Assembly (NCBI GenBank): GCA_964630665.1 | Contig: CAZVVN010000018.1 | Coordinates: 1 to 47,518 of the forward strand | DNA length: 47,518 nucleotides | Direction: 5' to 3' | Source of the DNA: UBA9619 sp964630665 | GTDB taxonomy: Bacteria; Pseudomonadota; Gammaproteobacteria; Arenicellales; UBA868 | Part shown: in pieces, positions 32,555 to 43,280 of the stretch | Numbering within the stretch: the first letter of the stretch is position 1 | How the letters are laid out: each line of letters opens with the position of its first letter | Position numbers and translations under genes: made by a program | The notes under the pieces: model-generated | Databases searched by the model: none | The model's input: only the letters and a program-made list of their open reading frames with translations | What the model was told of the DNA's origin: nothing

Positions 32555-33957
32555 AGCAAAAGCCGATGATCTGGATCGTCGACGACGACGCATCGATGCG
32601 ATGGGTCCTGGACAAGGCGTTGACCGGTGCCGGTTGGAAAACCCAGGTTTTCGAAAACGCCGGGGACGTACTTACGGCAATCGAGTCTGTGCAGCCGGAT
32701 GCCATCATCACGGACATCCGGATGCCCGGCGCCAGTGGGCTGGACCTGGTCCGTATCCTGGTCGAGAAGTTCCCGACCCTGCCGGTGATCGTCATGACCG
32801 CCCACACTGACATGGACAATGCGCTGGCAGCCTACCGGGAAGGAGCTTTCGAGTATCTGCCCAAACCCTTTGACCTGGACGATGCAGTGGCATTGGTCAG
32901 ACGGGCCCTGGAGAAACAAACCGCTGCCAGTGCTGCACAACCGGTGGAATCAACTGCCCAGCCGCACACTCTGATTGGCGAAGCCCAGGCCATGCAGGCG
33001 GTGTTCCGAGTGATTGGCCGGCTGGCGGGCTCGCACATCAATGTGCTGATCTGTGGCGAGTCCGGCACCGGGAAGGAGCTCGTTGCCCGGGCTATCTATG
33101 CCAACAGTCCGCGCTCGGAAGCGCCGTTCATCGCTATCAACAGCGCCGCCATACCGGCAGAACTGCTGGAGTCGGAACTCTTCGGGCACGAGAAAGGGGC
33201 TTTTACCGACGCCCATGCCCGCCGGGCGGGCCGTTTCGAACAGGCCCAGGGGGGCACGCTGTTTCTCGACGAGATCGGCGATATGCCGGTGGGTCTGCAG
33301 GCCCGGCTATTGAGAGTGCTCTCCGATGGCACGTTCTATCGGGTAGGGGGCCACGAGGAACTACAGGCCGATGTGCGGGTCATTGCAGCGACCAACCAGG
33401 ACCTCGAATCCCGGGTGCGTGACAAGCGTTTTCGCGAAGACCTCTACCACCGGCTCAACGTGATGGCGGTGACGCTGCCGCCATTGAGAGACCGGCGAGA
33501 AGACATCCAAGGCCTGGCCCGGAGGTTCCTGGACCAGGCGGCACGTGAACTGGCAGTGGAGCCCAAACAACTCGACAGGCAGGCGCTGGCAATGCTGGTC
33601 CGCCAATCCTGGCCTGGCAACGTGCGTCAGCTGGAAAATCTCTGCCGCCAGTTGACAGTCTTGGCACCAGGCCAGGTGATTTCGGTGACCGATCTGCCAG
33701 CTGGGATGGCCGCGGAACTGGATGCGGATGCCGGCCCCTCAGCGTCGGGCTGGCAGCTGCTGCTGGAAGAGACTGTTCAGCATAAGTTGACGCTCGGGCA
33801 GAACGCCATTCTGGCCGAAGTGGGTCCGCAGTTCGAACGGGTATTGCTTCGTACTGCCCTCGCGTTTACCCGCGGACGCAAGCAGGAAGCTGCCCGCCGG
33901 CTGGGCTGGGGGCGCAACACCCTGACCCGTAAACTCAAGGAACTGGAGATCGACTGA
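32551..33957 (+). CDS. glnG: Nitrogen-regulation response regulator NtrC
   Basis: 468 residues from GTG 32551, overlapping ntrB by four bases. The receiver has IVDDD, phospho-Asp55 in TDIRMPG and YLPKPFD. The AAA+ domain has Walker A GESGTGKE at 169-176 and GGTLFLDEIGDMP. The Fis-type HTH is RKQEAARRLGWGRNTLTRKLKELEID. The sigma-54-contacting loop at 216-221 reads GAFTDA where enteric NtrC has GAFTGA. NtrC drives glnA and other nitrogen genes. Binding sites lie upstream of glnA and ntrB. Confidence 0.96.
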   Translation: MKQKPMIWIVDDDASMRWVLDKALTGAGWKTQVFENAGDVLTAIESVQPDAIITDIRMPGASGLDLVRILVEKFPTLPVIVMTAHTDMDNALAAYREGAFEYLPKPFDLDDAVALVRRALEKQTAASAAQPVESTAQPHTLIGEAQAMQAVFRVIGRLAGSHINVLICGESGTGKELVARAIYANSPRSEAPFIAINSAAIPAELLESELFGHEKGAFTDAHARRAGRFEQAQGGTLFLDEIGDMPVGLQARLLRVLSDGTFYRVGGHEELQADVRVIAATNQDLESRVRDKRFREDLYHRLNVMAVTLPPLRDRREDIQGLARRFLDQAARELAVEPKQLDRQALAMLVRQSWPGNVRQLENLCRQLTVLAPGQVISVTDLPAGMAAELDADAGPSASGWQLLLEETVQHKLTLGQNAILAEVGPQFERVLLRTALAFTRGRKQEAARRLGWGRNTLTRKLKELEID

Positions 33958-34019
33958 GTCGCAAGGCCCGGCCTGAACCTACGATGCCCCGTCCTTAATA
34001 ATGTGCATTCAGTTAAACG

Positions 34020-34784
34020 CTACTGCCGACTCTCGATATAAGCATCTACAAGTTCTGTCAGACGTTTTTTTCCAAAGCTTGGTTCGTGACCGGCGTGGAC
34101 GATCTTCACGGGTAGTTTTTTGAGTCGTTCCATGGTTTTCAGATAGTCCTGGATATTCGAGCCTTCTAGTCGATCGAGCAACGGTCCGTCGTAGATGGCG
34201 TCACCGGAGAACAAAGTGCCGCTGCCAGGCTCCCATAATCCGATGCTGCCCGGTGAGTGTCCCGGAAGGTGTAATACCTCAAAAGCGCGGTTGCCGATGT
34301 CTATCGTGTCCCCCTCATCAACAAGCCATGTCGGGGCCGCCGGCAACGTCCTGAAACTTGCCGGGTCATATCCGGACCGAGGGTAGGCGGTAATCAATTC
34401 TTCTTTGAGCGGATAACCGACTTCGCTCAAGTAACTCAGGAATTCTTCTCCAAAATCGGCTGATCGCAATGAGCCGAGCGGTTCCGGGTTCGCCAGACCG
34501 TTGTCCTCCTGGCGGTGGATCACTCGTATATCAAATTCGTGCATGCTGCCAGTGTGGTCGTAGTGACTGTGAGTGGCGACCGCGATCACTTCTTTTTCGA
34601 GCAGATCCCGCGCAGCGTCTCTGAGGCTACATACACCCAGCCCAGTATCGACCAGCATGTCTTTGTCGCGTCCTCGAATATGCCAGATATTGCAACGCAG
34701 CAACGGATCGACATTGGGCTCCCACAACAACGTGATGTCATCGTCGATGGACTTCCGTTCAAACCAGCGATCGGCAATTTCCAC
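34020..34784 (-). CDS. Metallo-beta-lactamase-fold hydrolase
   Basis: 254 residues. The MBL metal ligands are present in order: ATHSHYDHTGS (HxHxDH), LPGHSPGSIGL, LFSGDAIYDG and a final VHAGHEPSF. It has no signal peptide, so it is cytosolic. The fold covers thioesterases, glyoxalase II-like and lactonase-like enzymes and the sequence does not say which. It stands alone between ntrC and a hydrolase gene. Confidence 0.85.
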   Translation of the reverse strand: MEIADRWFERKSIDDDITLLWEPNVDPLLRCNIWHIRGRDKDMLVDTGLGVCSLRDAARDLLEKEVIAVATHSHYDHTGSMHEFDIRVIHRQEDNGLANPEPLGSLRSADFGEEFLSYLSEVGYPLKEELITAYPRSGYDPASFRTLPAAPTWLVDEGDTIDIGNRAFEVLHLPGHSPGSIGLWEPGSGTLFSGDAIYDGPLLDRLEGSNIQDYLKTMERLKKLPVKIVHAGHEPSFGKKRLTELVDAYIESRQ

Positions 34785-34839
34785 TTTTTATCGACACCTT
34801 GGGATAGTGTTGATCAACACCTTCGGTTCTGAATCCGTT

Positions 34840-35577
34840 TCAGCCCGGGTTCCTGGGAAGATCCCCAACAAAGCCCAGAATCGCCTCGCGAGCGGCCACC
34901 CTGTTCTGTTCCTCCGTCCAACCTGATTTTTTGCGTGGCTTGAAGTTGTGGTCGCCGTCGGCCAACCAGCAGAATTTAATGACATCCGCAAGCTGCCAGC
35001 CAGAAGACTCCGGGTGCGAGCCGAAAGGGTCGCGCTCGCCCTGGCAGATCAGCGCAGGTGTATCGAGTGTTTCCAGATGGGTAGTTCGCAGCTTTTCCGG
35101 TTGGCCGGGCGGGTGAAAAGGGTAGCCCAGGCAGACCAGCCCGTCGACTCCCGAATGGTCGGCGATCATGCTGGCTATTCGGCCACCCATTGATTTACCG
35201 CCGATAAAAAGGCGGTTGAGCCGTGGTGATCGCCGCCGGACCTCACTGATGGCTTGGCCCCAGGTAGCTTCCAGAGTTGTCGCTCGATCCGGTGGGCGTT
35301 TCCTGTTGGTCGTTTTGGCCATCGCCATGTAGGGGAAGTCAAACCGCCAGATCGACAGCCCGCCCGGCAGTTGTGCCCGGGCGAGTTCGACGGAAAACCA
35401 CTGTAGGAACGGGGAGTCCGAGCCCTGACCGGCGCCATGGGCGAGTATCAGTGCTTGTGCAGCCTGCGCCGGCCCGTCACGAATGACCTGAATGTCAGGA
35501 TCAGGCAAAAGGCACAATTCGGTGTTTGTGTCCAGGCATTTGTCACAGCTGAGCGTACCAGTGTTGAGTACGGGCAT
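34840..35577 (-). CDS. Alpha/beta hydrolase of the KANL3/Tex30-like family
   Basis: 245 residues. LILAHGAGQGSDSPF is the oxyanion-loop region, LFIGGKSMGGRIAS holds the nucleophile serine, ICQGERDPFGSH the acid, and LADGDHNFKPRK the histidine with the family's D-H-x-F-K-P pattern. Bacterial members (COG3571-like) are of unknown substrate. The first 35 residues contain three cysteines and are less conserved, so the true start may be further in. Confidence 0.8.
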   Translation of the reverse strand: MPVLNTGTLSCDKCLDTNTELCLLPDPDIQVIRDGPAQAAQALILAHGAGQGSDSPFLQWFSVELARAQLPGGLSIWRFDFPYMAMAKTTNRKRPPDRATTLEATWGQAISEVRRRSPRLNRLFIGGKSMGGRIASMIADHSGVDGLVCLGYPFHPPGQPEKLRTTHLETLDTPALICQGERDPFGSHPESSGWQLADVIKFCWLADGDHNFKPRKKSGWTEEQNRVAAREAILGFVGDLPRNPG

Positions 35578-35647
35578 TATACTGAGGCGGTTCTGTCCAT
35601 CTCGAACCGATCACTTGAGATTCGAATCAGCTGAGGAGGCTGGGTCC

Positions 35648-36394
35648 ATGGGATACCTGTCAGGAAAAGTAGCCCTGGTGACCGGGGCCAGTGCTGGAAT
35701 TGGCGAAAAGACCGCCAGGGCGTTGATCGACGCCGGGGCCCGGGTGGTGTGCAGCGCGCGCCGAGTGGGCCGCCTTGAATCGCTGACTGCAGAACTGGGG
35801 GAGCGGGCGATCGCGCTCGAACTGGATGTCGTCAACGCACAGTCAGTCGACACTCTGATGGATCGGTTACCGGAGGGTTGGCGGGACCTCGACATTCTGG
35901 TGAACAACGCCGGGCATGATATTGGTGGCCGCCGGCAGTTCCACGAAGGTACTGCAGAGGAGTGGTCGGCTACCATCGAGACCAATGTGATCGGCCTGAT
36001 GCGGGTGACGCGGGTGGTATTGGATGGGATGGTCCGGCGGGATTCGGGCCATATCGTCAACATCGGATCAGTGGCCGGGATCCAGGCCTACACAGCTTGT
36101 GCTGCCTACGCGGCAAGCAAGCACGCCGTCCACGGGCTCAGTGAAACCCTGCGAATCGACTATGCGAAGACCGGAATCAAGGTCTCAGAAGTGCTTCCGG
36201 GGATGGTAAGAACCGAGTTTGCCGCGATACGATTCAGTGACGAGGATCGCGGTGATCAATATTACGCCGATTTCGGTGTCTGCCTGGAACCGGAAGATAT
36301 CGCCCGTTCCGTGCTGTTTGCCCTGGACCAGCCACCGGATGTGGTGATCGCCCAGGTCGTGGTGGTCCCGACCCGCAAGCCGCCGGCCTCTTGA
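35648..36394 (+). CDS. SDR-family NAD(P)-dependent oxidoreductase (YdfG-like)
   Basis: 248 residues from ATG 35648, preceded by GAGGAGG. The Rossmann motif is TGASAGIG, then ILVNNAG, the catalytic Ser in NIGSVAG, and YAASK. Arg residues after the second strand (CSARRVGRLE) favour NADP. The overall pattern, with LPGMVRTEFAAIRFSD and VVVVPT at the end, resembles E. coli YdfG, which reduces 3-hydroxy acids and malonic semialdehyde. The exact substrate is not shown. The frame stays open 51 codons past the TGA, which I take as chance. Confidence 0.88.
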   Translation: MGYLSGKVALVTGASAGIGEKTARALIDAGARVVCSARRVGRLESLTAELGERAIALELDVVNAQSVDTLMDRLPEGWRDLDILVNNAGHDIGGRRQFHEGTAEEWSATIETNVIGLMRVTRVVLDGMVRRDSGHIVNIGSVAGIQAYTACAAYAASKHAVHGLSETLRIDYAKTGIKVSEVLPGMVRTEFAAIRFSDEDRGDQYYADFGVCLEPEDIARSVLFALDQPPDVVIAQVVVVPTRKPPAS

Positions 36395-36660
36395 CAGGCA
36401 ACACGACTGATTAGGGTCGACGGTCAGCCAATAATCGGGGATGTTGAGCTGTGGGCCACCATCAGAATCACGCCCGATATCGAGTTGCGGGCAAGGGGCA
36501 TGGGCCGCGAGGCTCTGGTACGGTTGCAGGCGCCGGGTGATCCTAAATGATCCCGGGTCGCAGCCGGATTCCGGGGATACTGCACTGACAGCGAGCCCAC
36601 GGTAGTGTCGTCGTTTCTGGCGCCACTGAATGAGTCGTTGCTCTAGCCGAGCCAGGTTGT

Positions 36661-37404
36661 TTAAGGCGATCGGCGTACGCGGTCCAGGTGTTTCCGTCCC
36701 TCCCGAATCGATAATTTATCCAGCTTGAGATAGTGCTGGTCGATGAATCGACTGATTTCAACGGGACTGTGTTTGGAATGTTCACGCAGCAGCCAGCCGA
36801 TGGCTTTGTTGACGAAAAACTCCCTGGTGTCGGAGAGGCGTAATATGGTCTGAAACATATAGGGCAGGTCGACCTGGTCTTTCAATTTCAGCTGGAACAG
36901 CAGGGCGCTGCGCTGTAACCAGATGTTTCCGGACGCTGACCAGTTCTCGACTTTCCGGTCGCGCTCTTCGGGAAACCGATCGAGATAAATAGGAATGATT
37001 TTGGGTGCGATCACGTCAACGGTGTCCCACCAGGAATGGGTTAGAAGCAGGAACTCGATAAAAGGCATGTCGCCCCGGTTCAGTATCCTGTTCGCTACTT
37101 TGAGGTAGATCTCCTGGGCCAGATAGTGGCATTCCCGTTCGGGTTGTTCCCAGAGGGCTTGAATCAATGCGTAGACTGTCTTCCTGTCCAGCGTTGCGGC
37201 CTCGTGCAAAAAGGGTTTAGAGAGTATTCTGCGCTCAGGGGTCTTGATGCCGAAGAAAGCAAACCGCCCGCGCATGTAATGGGCCATGCCCTGGCTGTGA
37301 GTACTGTTGGCATGAGATGAAAAAGTACTCCGAATCTGATTCAATAATGCGTGCATACGTGATGGGCTAACTCTACTCGGCAGAGCTGATGATGACATTG
37401 TCAT
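36661..37404 (-). CDS. DNA alkylation repair protein (AlkD-like glycosylase)
   Basis: 247 residues of HEAT-like helices. GIKTPERRILSKPF, LLTHSWWDTVDVIAPKII and ENWSASGNIWLQRSALLFQL match AlkD, in which a Trp/Asp/Trp site excises bulky or cationic alkyl bases. A second start at Met17 (37356) gives MHALLNQIRSTF and may be the true one; neither has a clear ribosome site. The gene is divergent from the second SDR. Confidence 0.85.
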   Translation of the reverse strand: MTMSSSALPSRVSPSRMHALLNQIRSTFSSHANSTHSQGMAHYMRGRFAFFGIKTPERRILSKPFLHEAATLDRKTVYALIQALWEQPERECHYLAQEIYLKVANRILNRGDMPFIEFLLLTHSWWDTVDVIAPKIIPIYLDRFPEERDRKVENWSASGNIWLQRSALLFQLKLKDQVDLPYMFQTILRLSDTREFFVNKAIGWLLREHSKHSPVEISRFIDQHYLKLDKLSIREGRKHLDRVRRSP

Positions 37405-37501
37405 CGCAACACAAGCAGTTTACTGGTGGTACATCACTCCAGTCACACCCCGTGGTCAGACCAGCGGTGTTGAACAATTCGTTCAAGACCGGAGATTCCC
37501 G

Positions 37502-38218
37502 ATGATGCCGCTTGCTGAGCGGGTGATCATGATCTCCGGGGCCAGCCGTGGGATCGGTTTGGCGGTGGCCAAGCGACTGCTGAATGAAGGTGCCCGGTTG
37601 AGTCTAGGGGTTAGGGACACGGCTGCCGCCAGGGATTCCCTGCGCGCGAGCAATACAACTGGCGTCAGGTTCTTTCCCTATTCAGCGACAGACCTCAAAT
37701 CCGCCGAGAACTGGGTGGCCGGGACCGTAAAGACCTTCGGCCGGCTCGACGGACTCGTAAACAACGCCGGGGTCTCCCAGCCTCCTGTGGCCCTGATGGA
37801 TGATGACGAGACCGGGCTGGATGAAATGTGGACCGTGAATGTCAAAGGGCCTTTGCGGTTGACCCGCCTGGTTTTGCCTCATCTTGCACGCAGTGGCACA
37901 GGCCGGGTCGTCAATATTGCGTCGCTGTCGGGAAAACGGGTGAAAAACGACAATATGGGGTATGCGATGACCAAGTTTGCGCTCATTGCACTGACCCACG
38001 CCACCCGTCGTGAAGGCTGGGCACAGGGTATACGGGCGACCGCGATCTGTCCCAGCTTTGTGCGGACCGACATGACAGCTGCTGTCGAGCGGGTCGAGCC
38101 GGCGGATATGATCCAGCCGGCCGATCTGGCTGAACTGGTCCTCACCGCTTTGACCCTGCCGAACAACGCAGTCGTCGCCGAGATCCTGGTGAACTACACC
38201 CTTGAGGACATGTTCTGA
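37502..38218 (+). CDS. SDR-family oxidoreductase
   Basis: 238 residues. ISGASRGIG is the nucleotide motif, GLVNNAGVS, NIASLSGKRVKNDNMGYAMTKFAL includes the Ser-Tyr-Lys catalytic set, and ICPSFVRTDM closes the site. It is a classical SDR of unknown substrate. GGAG about seven bases upstream supports the ATG. It shares only the fold with the SDR at 35648; the two are not recent duplicates. Confidence 0.85.
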   Translation: MMPLAERVIMISGASRGIGLAVAKRLLNEGARLSLGVRDTAAARDSLRASNTTGVRFFPYSATDLKSAENWVAGTVKTFGRLDGLVNNAGVSQPPVALMDDDETGLDEMWTVNVKGPLRLTRLVLPHLARSGTGRVVNIASLSGKRVKNDNMGYAMTKFALIALTHATRREGWAQGIRATAICPSFVRTDMTAAVERVEPADMIQPADLAELVLTALTLPNNAVVAEILVNYTLEDMF

Positions 38219-38290
38219 TTGTTGACTTGGGAGTGCCGTCAAAAACAAATAGATCTCCGGGCTGTGTGTTGATCTTCAGGACCCTGTTTG

Positions 38291-38319
38291 TTGCCGTCAG
38301 GAAACTTCTGTGACAAAAT
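38291..38319 (+). promoter_or_regulatory. Possible promoter upstream of the oxidase cluster
   Basis: TTGCCG, 17 bp, CAAAAT: four of six matches in each hexamer with ideal spacing, in the 287-bp spacer before the subunit II gene. It is weak, and the T-run hairpin at 38360-38392 lies between it and the gene, which would make a leader of about 180 nt. A different promoter nearer the gene cannot be excluded. Confidence 0.3.
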
Positions 38320-38359
38320 TCGCATCGTTGAACTGCGTCCCCGCGGGAGGATTTGTGGA

Positions 38360-38392
38360 GACATCAAGGCGCCTTAACGGCGGTCTTTTTTT
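38360..38392 (+). terminator. Weak terminator-like hairpin with T7 tract
   Basis: GAC, a seven-base bulge, CGCC, loop TTAAC, GGCG, GTC, then seven T. The stem is short and bulged but the T-run is clear. It could end transcription from the SDR gene or, if the promoter at 38291 is used, act as an attenuator before the oxidase genes. Confidence 0.35.
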
Positions 38393-38505
38393 GTCTCGCG
38401 TGGGTCTGAGAAGGGAGTCGGTGCGTGTTTTAAGTGTCGGGTAGGGAATGCTGCGGCACTTGGCGTCTTGAGATTCTCACGGAACAATTCAGAGGAACTG
38501 AACGA

Positions 38506-39606
38506 ATGGTTCTTGTTATCGTCCTGATTGTGCTCGTCATCGGCTCGGTTCTGTTTCATTTCATGAGCCCTTGGTACCTGACCCCGATTGCTTCGAACTG
38601 GGGCATGATCGATGACACCCTGACCATCACCTTCATTGTGTGCGGGTTTGTGTTCGTCGTGATCAACTTGTTCCTGGCATACGCCATTTATAAGTATCGT
38701 TATCGTAAGGACCGCCGTGCGGAATACGAACCGGAAAACAAGAAGCTCGAATGGTGGCTGACAGCCTTTACGACAGTCGGAGTCGTAGCGATGCTGGCGC
38801 CAGGATTGTTTGTCTGGGCCAAGTATGTGGATGTCCCCGACGATGCCATGCTGGTCGAAGCCGTCGGACAGCAGTGGCGCTGGACCTATCGGTACCCCGG
38901 GGCCGATGGAATCCTGGGGACGGTTGATACCCGAAATGTGACCGCCAAGAACCCCTACGGACTGAATGAGGACGATCCCAACGGCCAGGACGATATCCTG
39001 GTCAGTGGTCCGGAGATTCACCTGCCGCTCGGCGGACCGGTCAAGGTGGTGTTGCGATCCAAGGACGTGCTGCATGATTTTTACGTACCGCAAATCCGTG
39101 CGAAGATGGATCTGGTGCCGGGCATGATTACCTACTTCTGGTTTACCCCGACTAAACTCGGTGAATTCGACGTGTTGTGCGCCGAATTGTGCGGTTCCGG
39201 CCATTACAACATGCGTAGTCGGATGGTGATCGAGGAAGAAAACGTATTCCAGACCTGGCTGCAGACCCAGCCGACTTTTGCCCAGACCCTGGCTGGAACC
39301 GGCGCTGCATCCGGTGGTTCTTTGACCGAACGGGGCGAGCGACTGGCAAGGGATCAGGGCTGTATCGCCTGTCACAGCCTGGACGGTGGCCCGAGCGTTG
39401 GTCCGACCTGGAAAGGCCTGGTCGGCAAGACCGAGACCCTGGTCGATGGTAGCAGCGTGGTGGTCGACGAGGACTACCTGAAGGAATCCATCGTAGATCC
39501 AAACGCCAAGATCGTAAAGGGTTATGGGCCGATCATGCCGCCAGCACAATTGACCGATGATCAGCTTAAAGCACTCGTGGCTTATCTCAAGGCAGCTTCA
39601 GGCTGA
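38506..39606 (+). CDS. coxB: Cytochrome c oxidase subunit II with fused cytochrome c (caa3 type)
   Basis: 366 residues from ATG 38506, preceded by AGAGGA. Hydrophobic segments lie at 2-19, 40-62 and 84-106. The CuA domain has His190, then CAELCGSGH with Cys225, Glu227, Cys229, His233 and Met236. A C-terminal cytochrome c domain has CIACH (286-290) and the Met ligand in GPIMPP (about 344). It accepts electrons from soluble or membrane cytochrome c and passes them to subunit I. There is no obvious cleaved signal peptide. Confidence 0.95.
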   Translation: MVLVIVLIVLVIGSVLFHFMSPWYLTPIASNWGMIDDTLTITFIVCGFVFVVINLFLAYAIYKYRYRKDRRAEYEPENKKLEWWLTAFTTVGVVAMLAPGLFVWAKYVDVPDDAMLVEAVGQQWRWTYRYPGADGILGTVDTRNVTAKNPYGLNEDDPNGQDDILVSGPEIHLPLGGPVKVVLRSKDVLHDFYVPQIRAKMDLVPGMITYFWFTPTKLGEFDVLCAELCGSGHYNMRSRMVIEEENVFQTWLQTQPTFAQTLAGTGAASGGSLTERGERLARDQGCIACHSLDGGPSVGPTWKGLVGKTETLVDGSSVVVDEDYLKESIVDPNAKIVKGYGPIMPPAQLTDDQLKALVAYLKAASG

Positions 39607-39695
39607 TTGAGATCGGAAAAGAAAGAAGGTTAAAAAGGTCTTAATCCCAATTCAGGGTACAAAGAACTCCCAGTTTAAGTGAAGAGGCATTTATC

Positions 39696-41483
<1,788 letters not shown>

Positions 41484-41534
41484 GGTGCCACAGCTACAGA
41501 TCAACATGACTGACCAAAGAGAAGATCTCAAGAC

Positions 41535-42143
41535 ATGAGCATTCTTCGGACACTGTCGACCAAACCCTGGGCGGCCGAGCGGGGTTATGTTTCAAACTCT
41601 CACAGGCTCAGCCCACCGAATGCGAAGGTCTTCCTGTCGGTGTTCCTTGGCGTGGTCAGTGCCGTTTTCGGGCTTCTTACTGCGGCCTACTTCATTCGGA
41701 TGGCCTACGCGGACTGGCAGCCACTGCCGATCCCGGCCATGTTGTGGCTGAATACAGGTATCCTGATTCTAAGTAGTTTCATGCTGCAGTGGGCCCGCAA
41801 TGCAGGCAGGACCGACGAGACTAATGGTGTACGACACGGTCTGTTGGCCGGTGGCTTGCTTGCTTTTGCTTTTCTCATAGGCCAGGTTTTGGTCTGGCGT
41901 CAGCTGGGGTCGCTGGGTTATTTCGTGGACTCTAATCCGTCCAATTCATTCTTTTATCTCATCACCGGACTGCACGGTCTGCATCTGTTGGGAGGCTTGA
42001 TTGCCTGGCTACGGGCGTCGATTAAGTTGTGGCAGGGCGCTGAGGTAGCCAAGATCAGGTTGAGCGTGGAACTGTGTGCCGTGTACTGGCACTTCCTGCT
42101 GTTGGTGTGGTTGGTGATGTTCGGTCTGCTGCTGGTCACTTAA
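41535..42143 (+). CDS. Heme-copper oxidase subunit III, first copy (CoxO-like)
   Basis: 202 residues, five membrane segments. The subunit III features are FFYLITGLHGLHLLGGLIAWL and VELCAVYWHFLLLVWLVMFGLLL, the last two helices of CoxC/CoxO. It lacks the two extra N-terminal helices of seven-helix subunit III. It is followed after 15 bp by a second, quite different subunit III, as in rhizobial coxMNOP. Confidence 0.88.
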   Translation: MSILRTLSTKPWAAERGYVSNSHRLSPPNAKVFLSVFLGVVSAVFGLLTAAYFIRMAYADWQPLPIPAMLWLNTGILILSSFMLQWARNAGRTDETNGVRHGLLAGGLLAFAFLIGQVLVWRQLGSLGYFVDSNPSNSFFYLITGLHGLHLLGGLIAWLRASIKLWQGAEVAKIRLSVELCAVYWHFLLLVWLVMFGLLLVT

Positions 42144-42158
42144 GGAGAAAAAAAACAT

Positions 42159-42884
42159 ATGACGCAATCTGCGCAAGCCACCGTGGCCGAAACGGCGCCA
42201 TTGCTTGACGGAACACCCGGTGTAATCGCTGATTGGTCCTCTGACCAGCGCGCTTTCAAAAAGACGCACTGGGGAAAGGCCATGATGTGGATCTTTCTCC
42301 TCAGCGACACCTTTATCTTCAGCTGTTTCCTGATCAGTTATGGCACTGTACGGATGTCGACGACTATCCCGTGGCCGAACGCAAGCGAAGTTTTCGCCCT
42401 GACCATCTTTGGTAATCATGTGCCTCTCCTGCTGATTGCCATTATGACCTTTGTGCTGATCACCAGCAGTGGCACCATGGCGCTGGCAGTCAACTATGGT
42501 TACCGGAAAAAGAAGATGGTCACGTTCTGGCTGCTGCTGGCGACCGCACTGCTGGGCGCGACCTTCGTGGGCATGCAGGCCTTCGAGTGGACCAAGCTGA
42601 TCGTCGACGAAGGCGTGCGGCCCTGGGGTAATCCCATGGGTGCCCCACAGTTTGGGGCGATATTTTTCATGGTTACCGGGTTCCACGGTACGCACGTGTC
42701 TATCGGGGTACTGTTTCTTTTCATCATGGCGGTCAAGGTGCTACGCGGAAACATGGACACGGAAAAACCCGGGTTCATGACGGGCAGAAAGCAGGACTAC
42801 AACATGATCGAGGTTATGGGCCTTTACTGGCACTTCGTCGATCTGGTCTGGGTATTTATCTTCGCAGTCTTTTATCTCTGGTAG
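42159..42884 (+). CDS. Heme-copper oxidase subunit III, second copy (CoxP-like)
   Basis: 241 residues. An N-terminal soluble stretch is followed by WGKAMMWIFLLSDTFIFSCFLISY, a typical subunit III helix, then FFMVTGFHGTHVSIGVLFLFIM and EVMGLYWHFVDLVWVFIFAVFYL. The E-x6-H pattern of the final helix is shared with the first copy. Subunit III stabilises proton uptake by subunit I. AAGGAG lies upstream of the ATG. Confidence 0.9.
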   Translation: MTQSAQATVAETAPLLDGTPGVIADWSSDQRAFKKTHWGKAMMWIFLLSDTFIFSCFLISYGTVRMSTTIPWPNASEVFALTIFGNHVPLLLIAIMTFVLITSSGTMALAVNYGYRKKKMVTFWLLLATALLGATFVGMQAFEWTKLIVDEGVRPWGNPMGAPQFGAIFFMVTGFHGTHVSIGVLFLFIMAVKVLRGNMDTEKPGFMTGRKQDYNMIEVMGLYWHFVDLVWVFIFAVFYLW

Positions 42885-42891
42885 AACAATC

Positions 42892-43215
42892 ATGTCATCC
42901 AATGAAGGTCAACAACACCCCCTGGGTATCTATTTCCAGATCTGGATTCTGCTGTTCGTATTGAGCGCATTCTCCTATATGGTCGACTACTTCCAGTTCG
43001 AGGGTTATCTACGCTGGTTCCTGATCATTGTGTTTATGATGCTCAAAGCCGGTCTGATTGTCGCCGTGTTCATGCATATGCTGTGGGAACGACTGGCGCT
43101 GGTCTACGCGATTATCGTGCCGCCGTTGCTGCTGCTGGTATTCGTTGGTATCGGGACGCTCGAGGGAGACTACACTTTTCTCACCCGCGAGATTTTCTTC
43201 GGCGGGGCTGAATAG
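42892..43215 (+). CDS. Cytochrome c oxidase subunit IV-like protein
   Basis: 107 residues with three hydrophobic helices (IYFQIWILLFVLSAFSYMVDYF, WFLIIVFMMLKAGLIVAVFMHM, LALVYAIIVPPLLLLVFVGIG). The K-A-x-L-I-x2-F-M-H pattern in the second helix is the mark of the prokaryotic subunit IV (COX4_pro/CyoD-like) family. It lies eight bp after the second subunit III. Confidence 0.88.
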   Translation: MSSNEGQQHPLGIYFQIWILLFVLSAFSYMVDYFQFEGYLRWFLIIVFMMLKAGLIVAVFMHMLWERLALVYAIIVPPLLLLVFVGIGTLEGDYTFLTREIFFGGAE

Positions 43216-43280
43216 CGTTGCCGTCCTCGAACGTTACTGGTCTTATCACTGAATAGCGTACAAAGAAAAAAGAAGAGTCT

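Noticed and set aside
31730..32593. A 287-codon open frame antisense to ntrB
   Set aside because: Opposite a certain gene with no recognisable motif.
36395..36550. 51 codons in frame after the TGA of the SDR gene, possible read-through or remnant
   Set aside because: The SDR ends at the usual family length, there is no start codon, and a frame of this length is likely by chance at this GC.
38374..39549. A 391-codon open frame antisense to the oxidase subunit II gene
   Set aside because: Opposite a certain gene with intact CuA and haem motifs; composition is that of an antisense shadow.
41507..41539. A 10-codon frame (ATG 41507) whose stop overlaps the first subunit III start
   Set aside because: Too short and without a ribosome site; overlap with the start is the ordinary ATGA pattern by chance.
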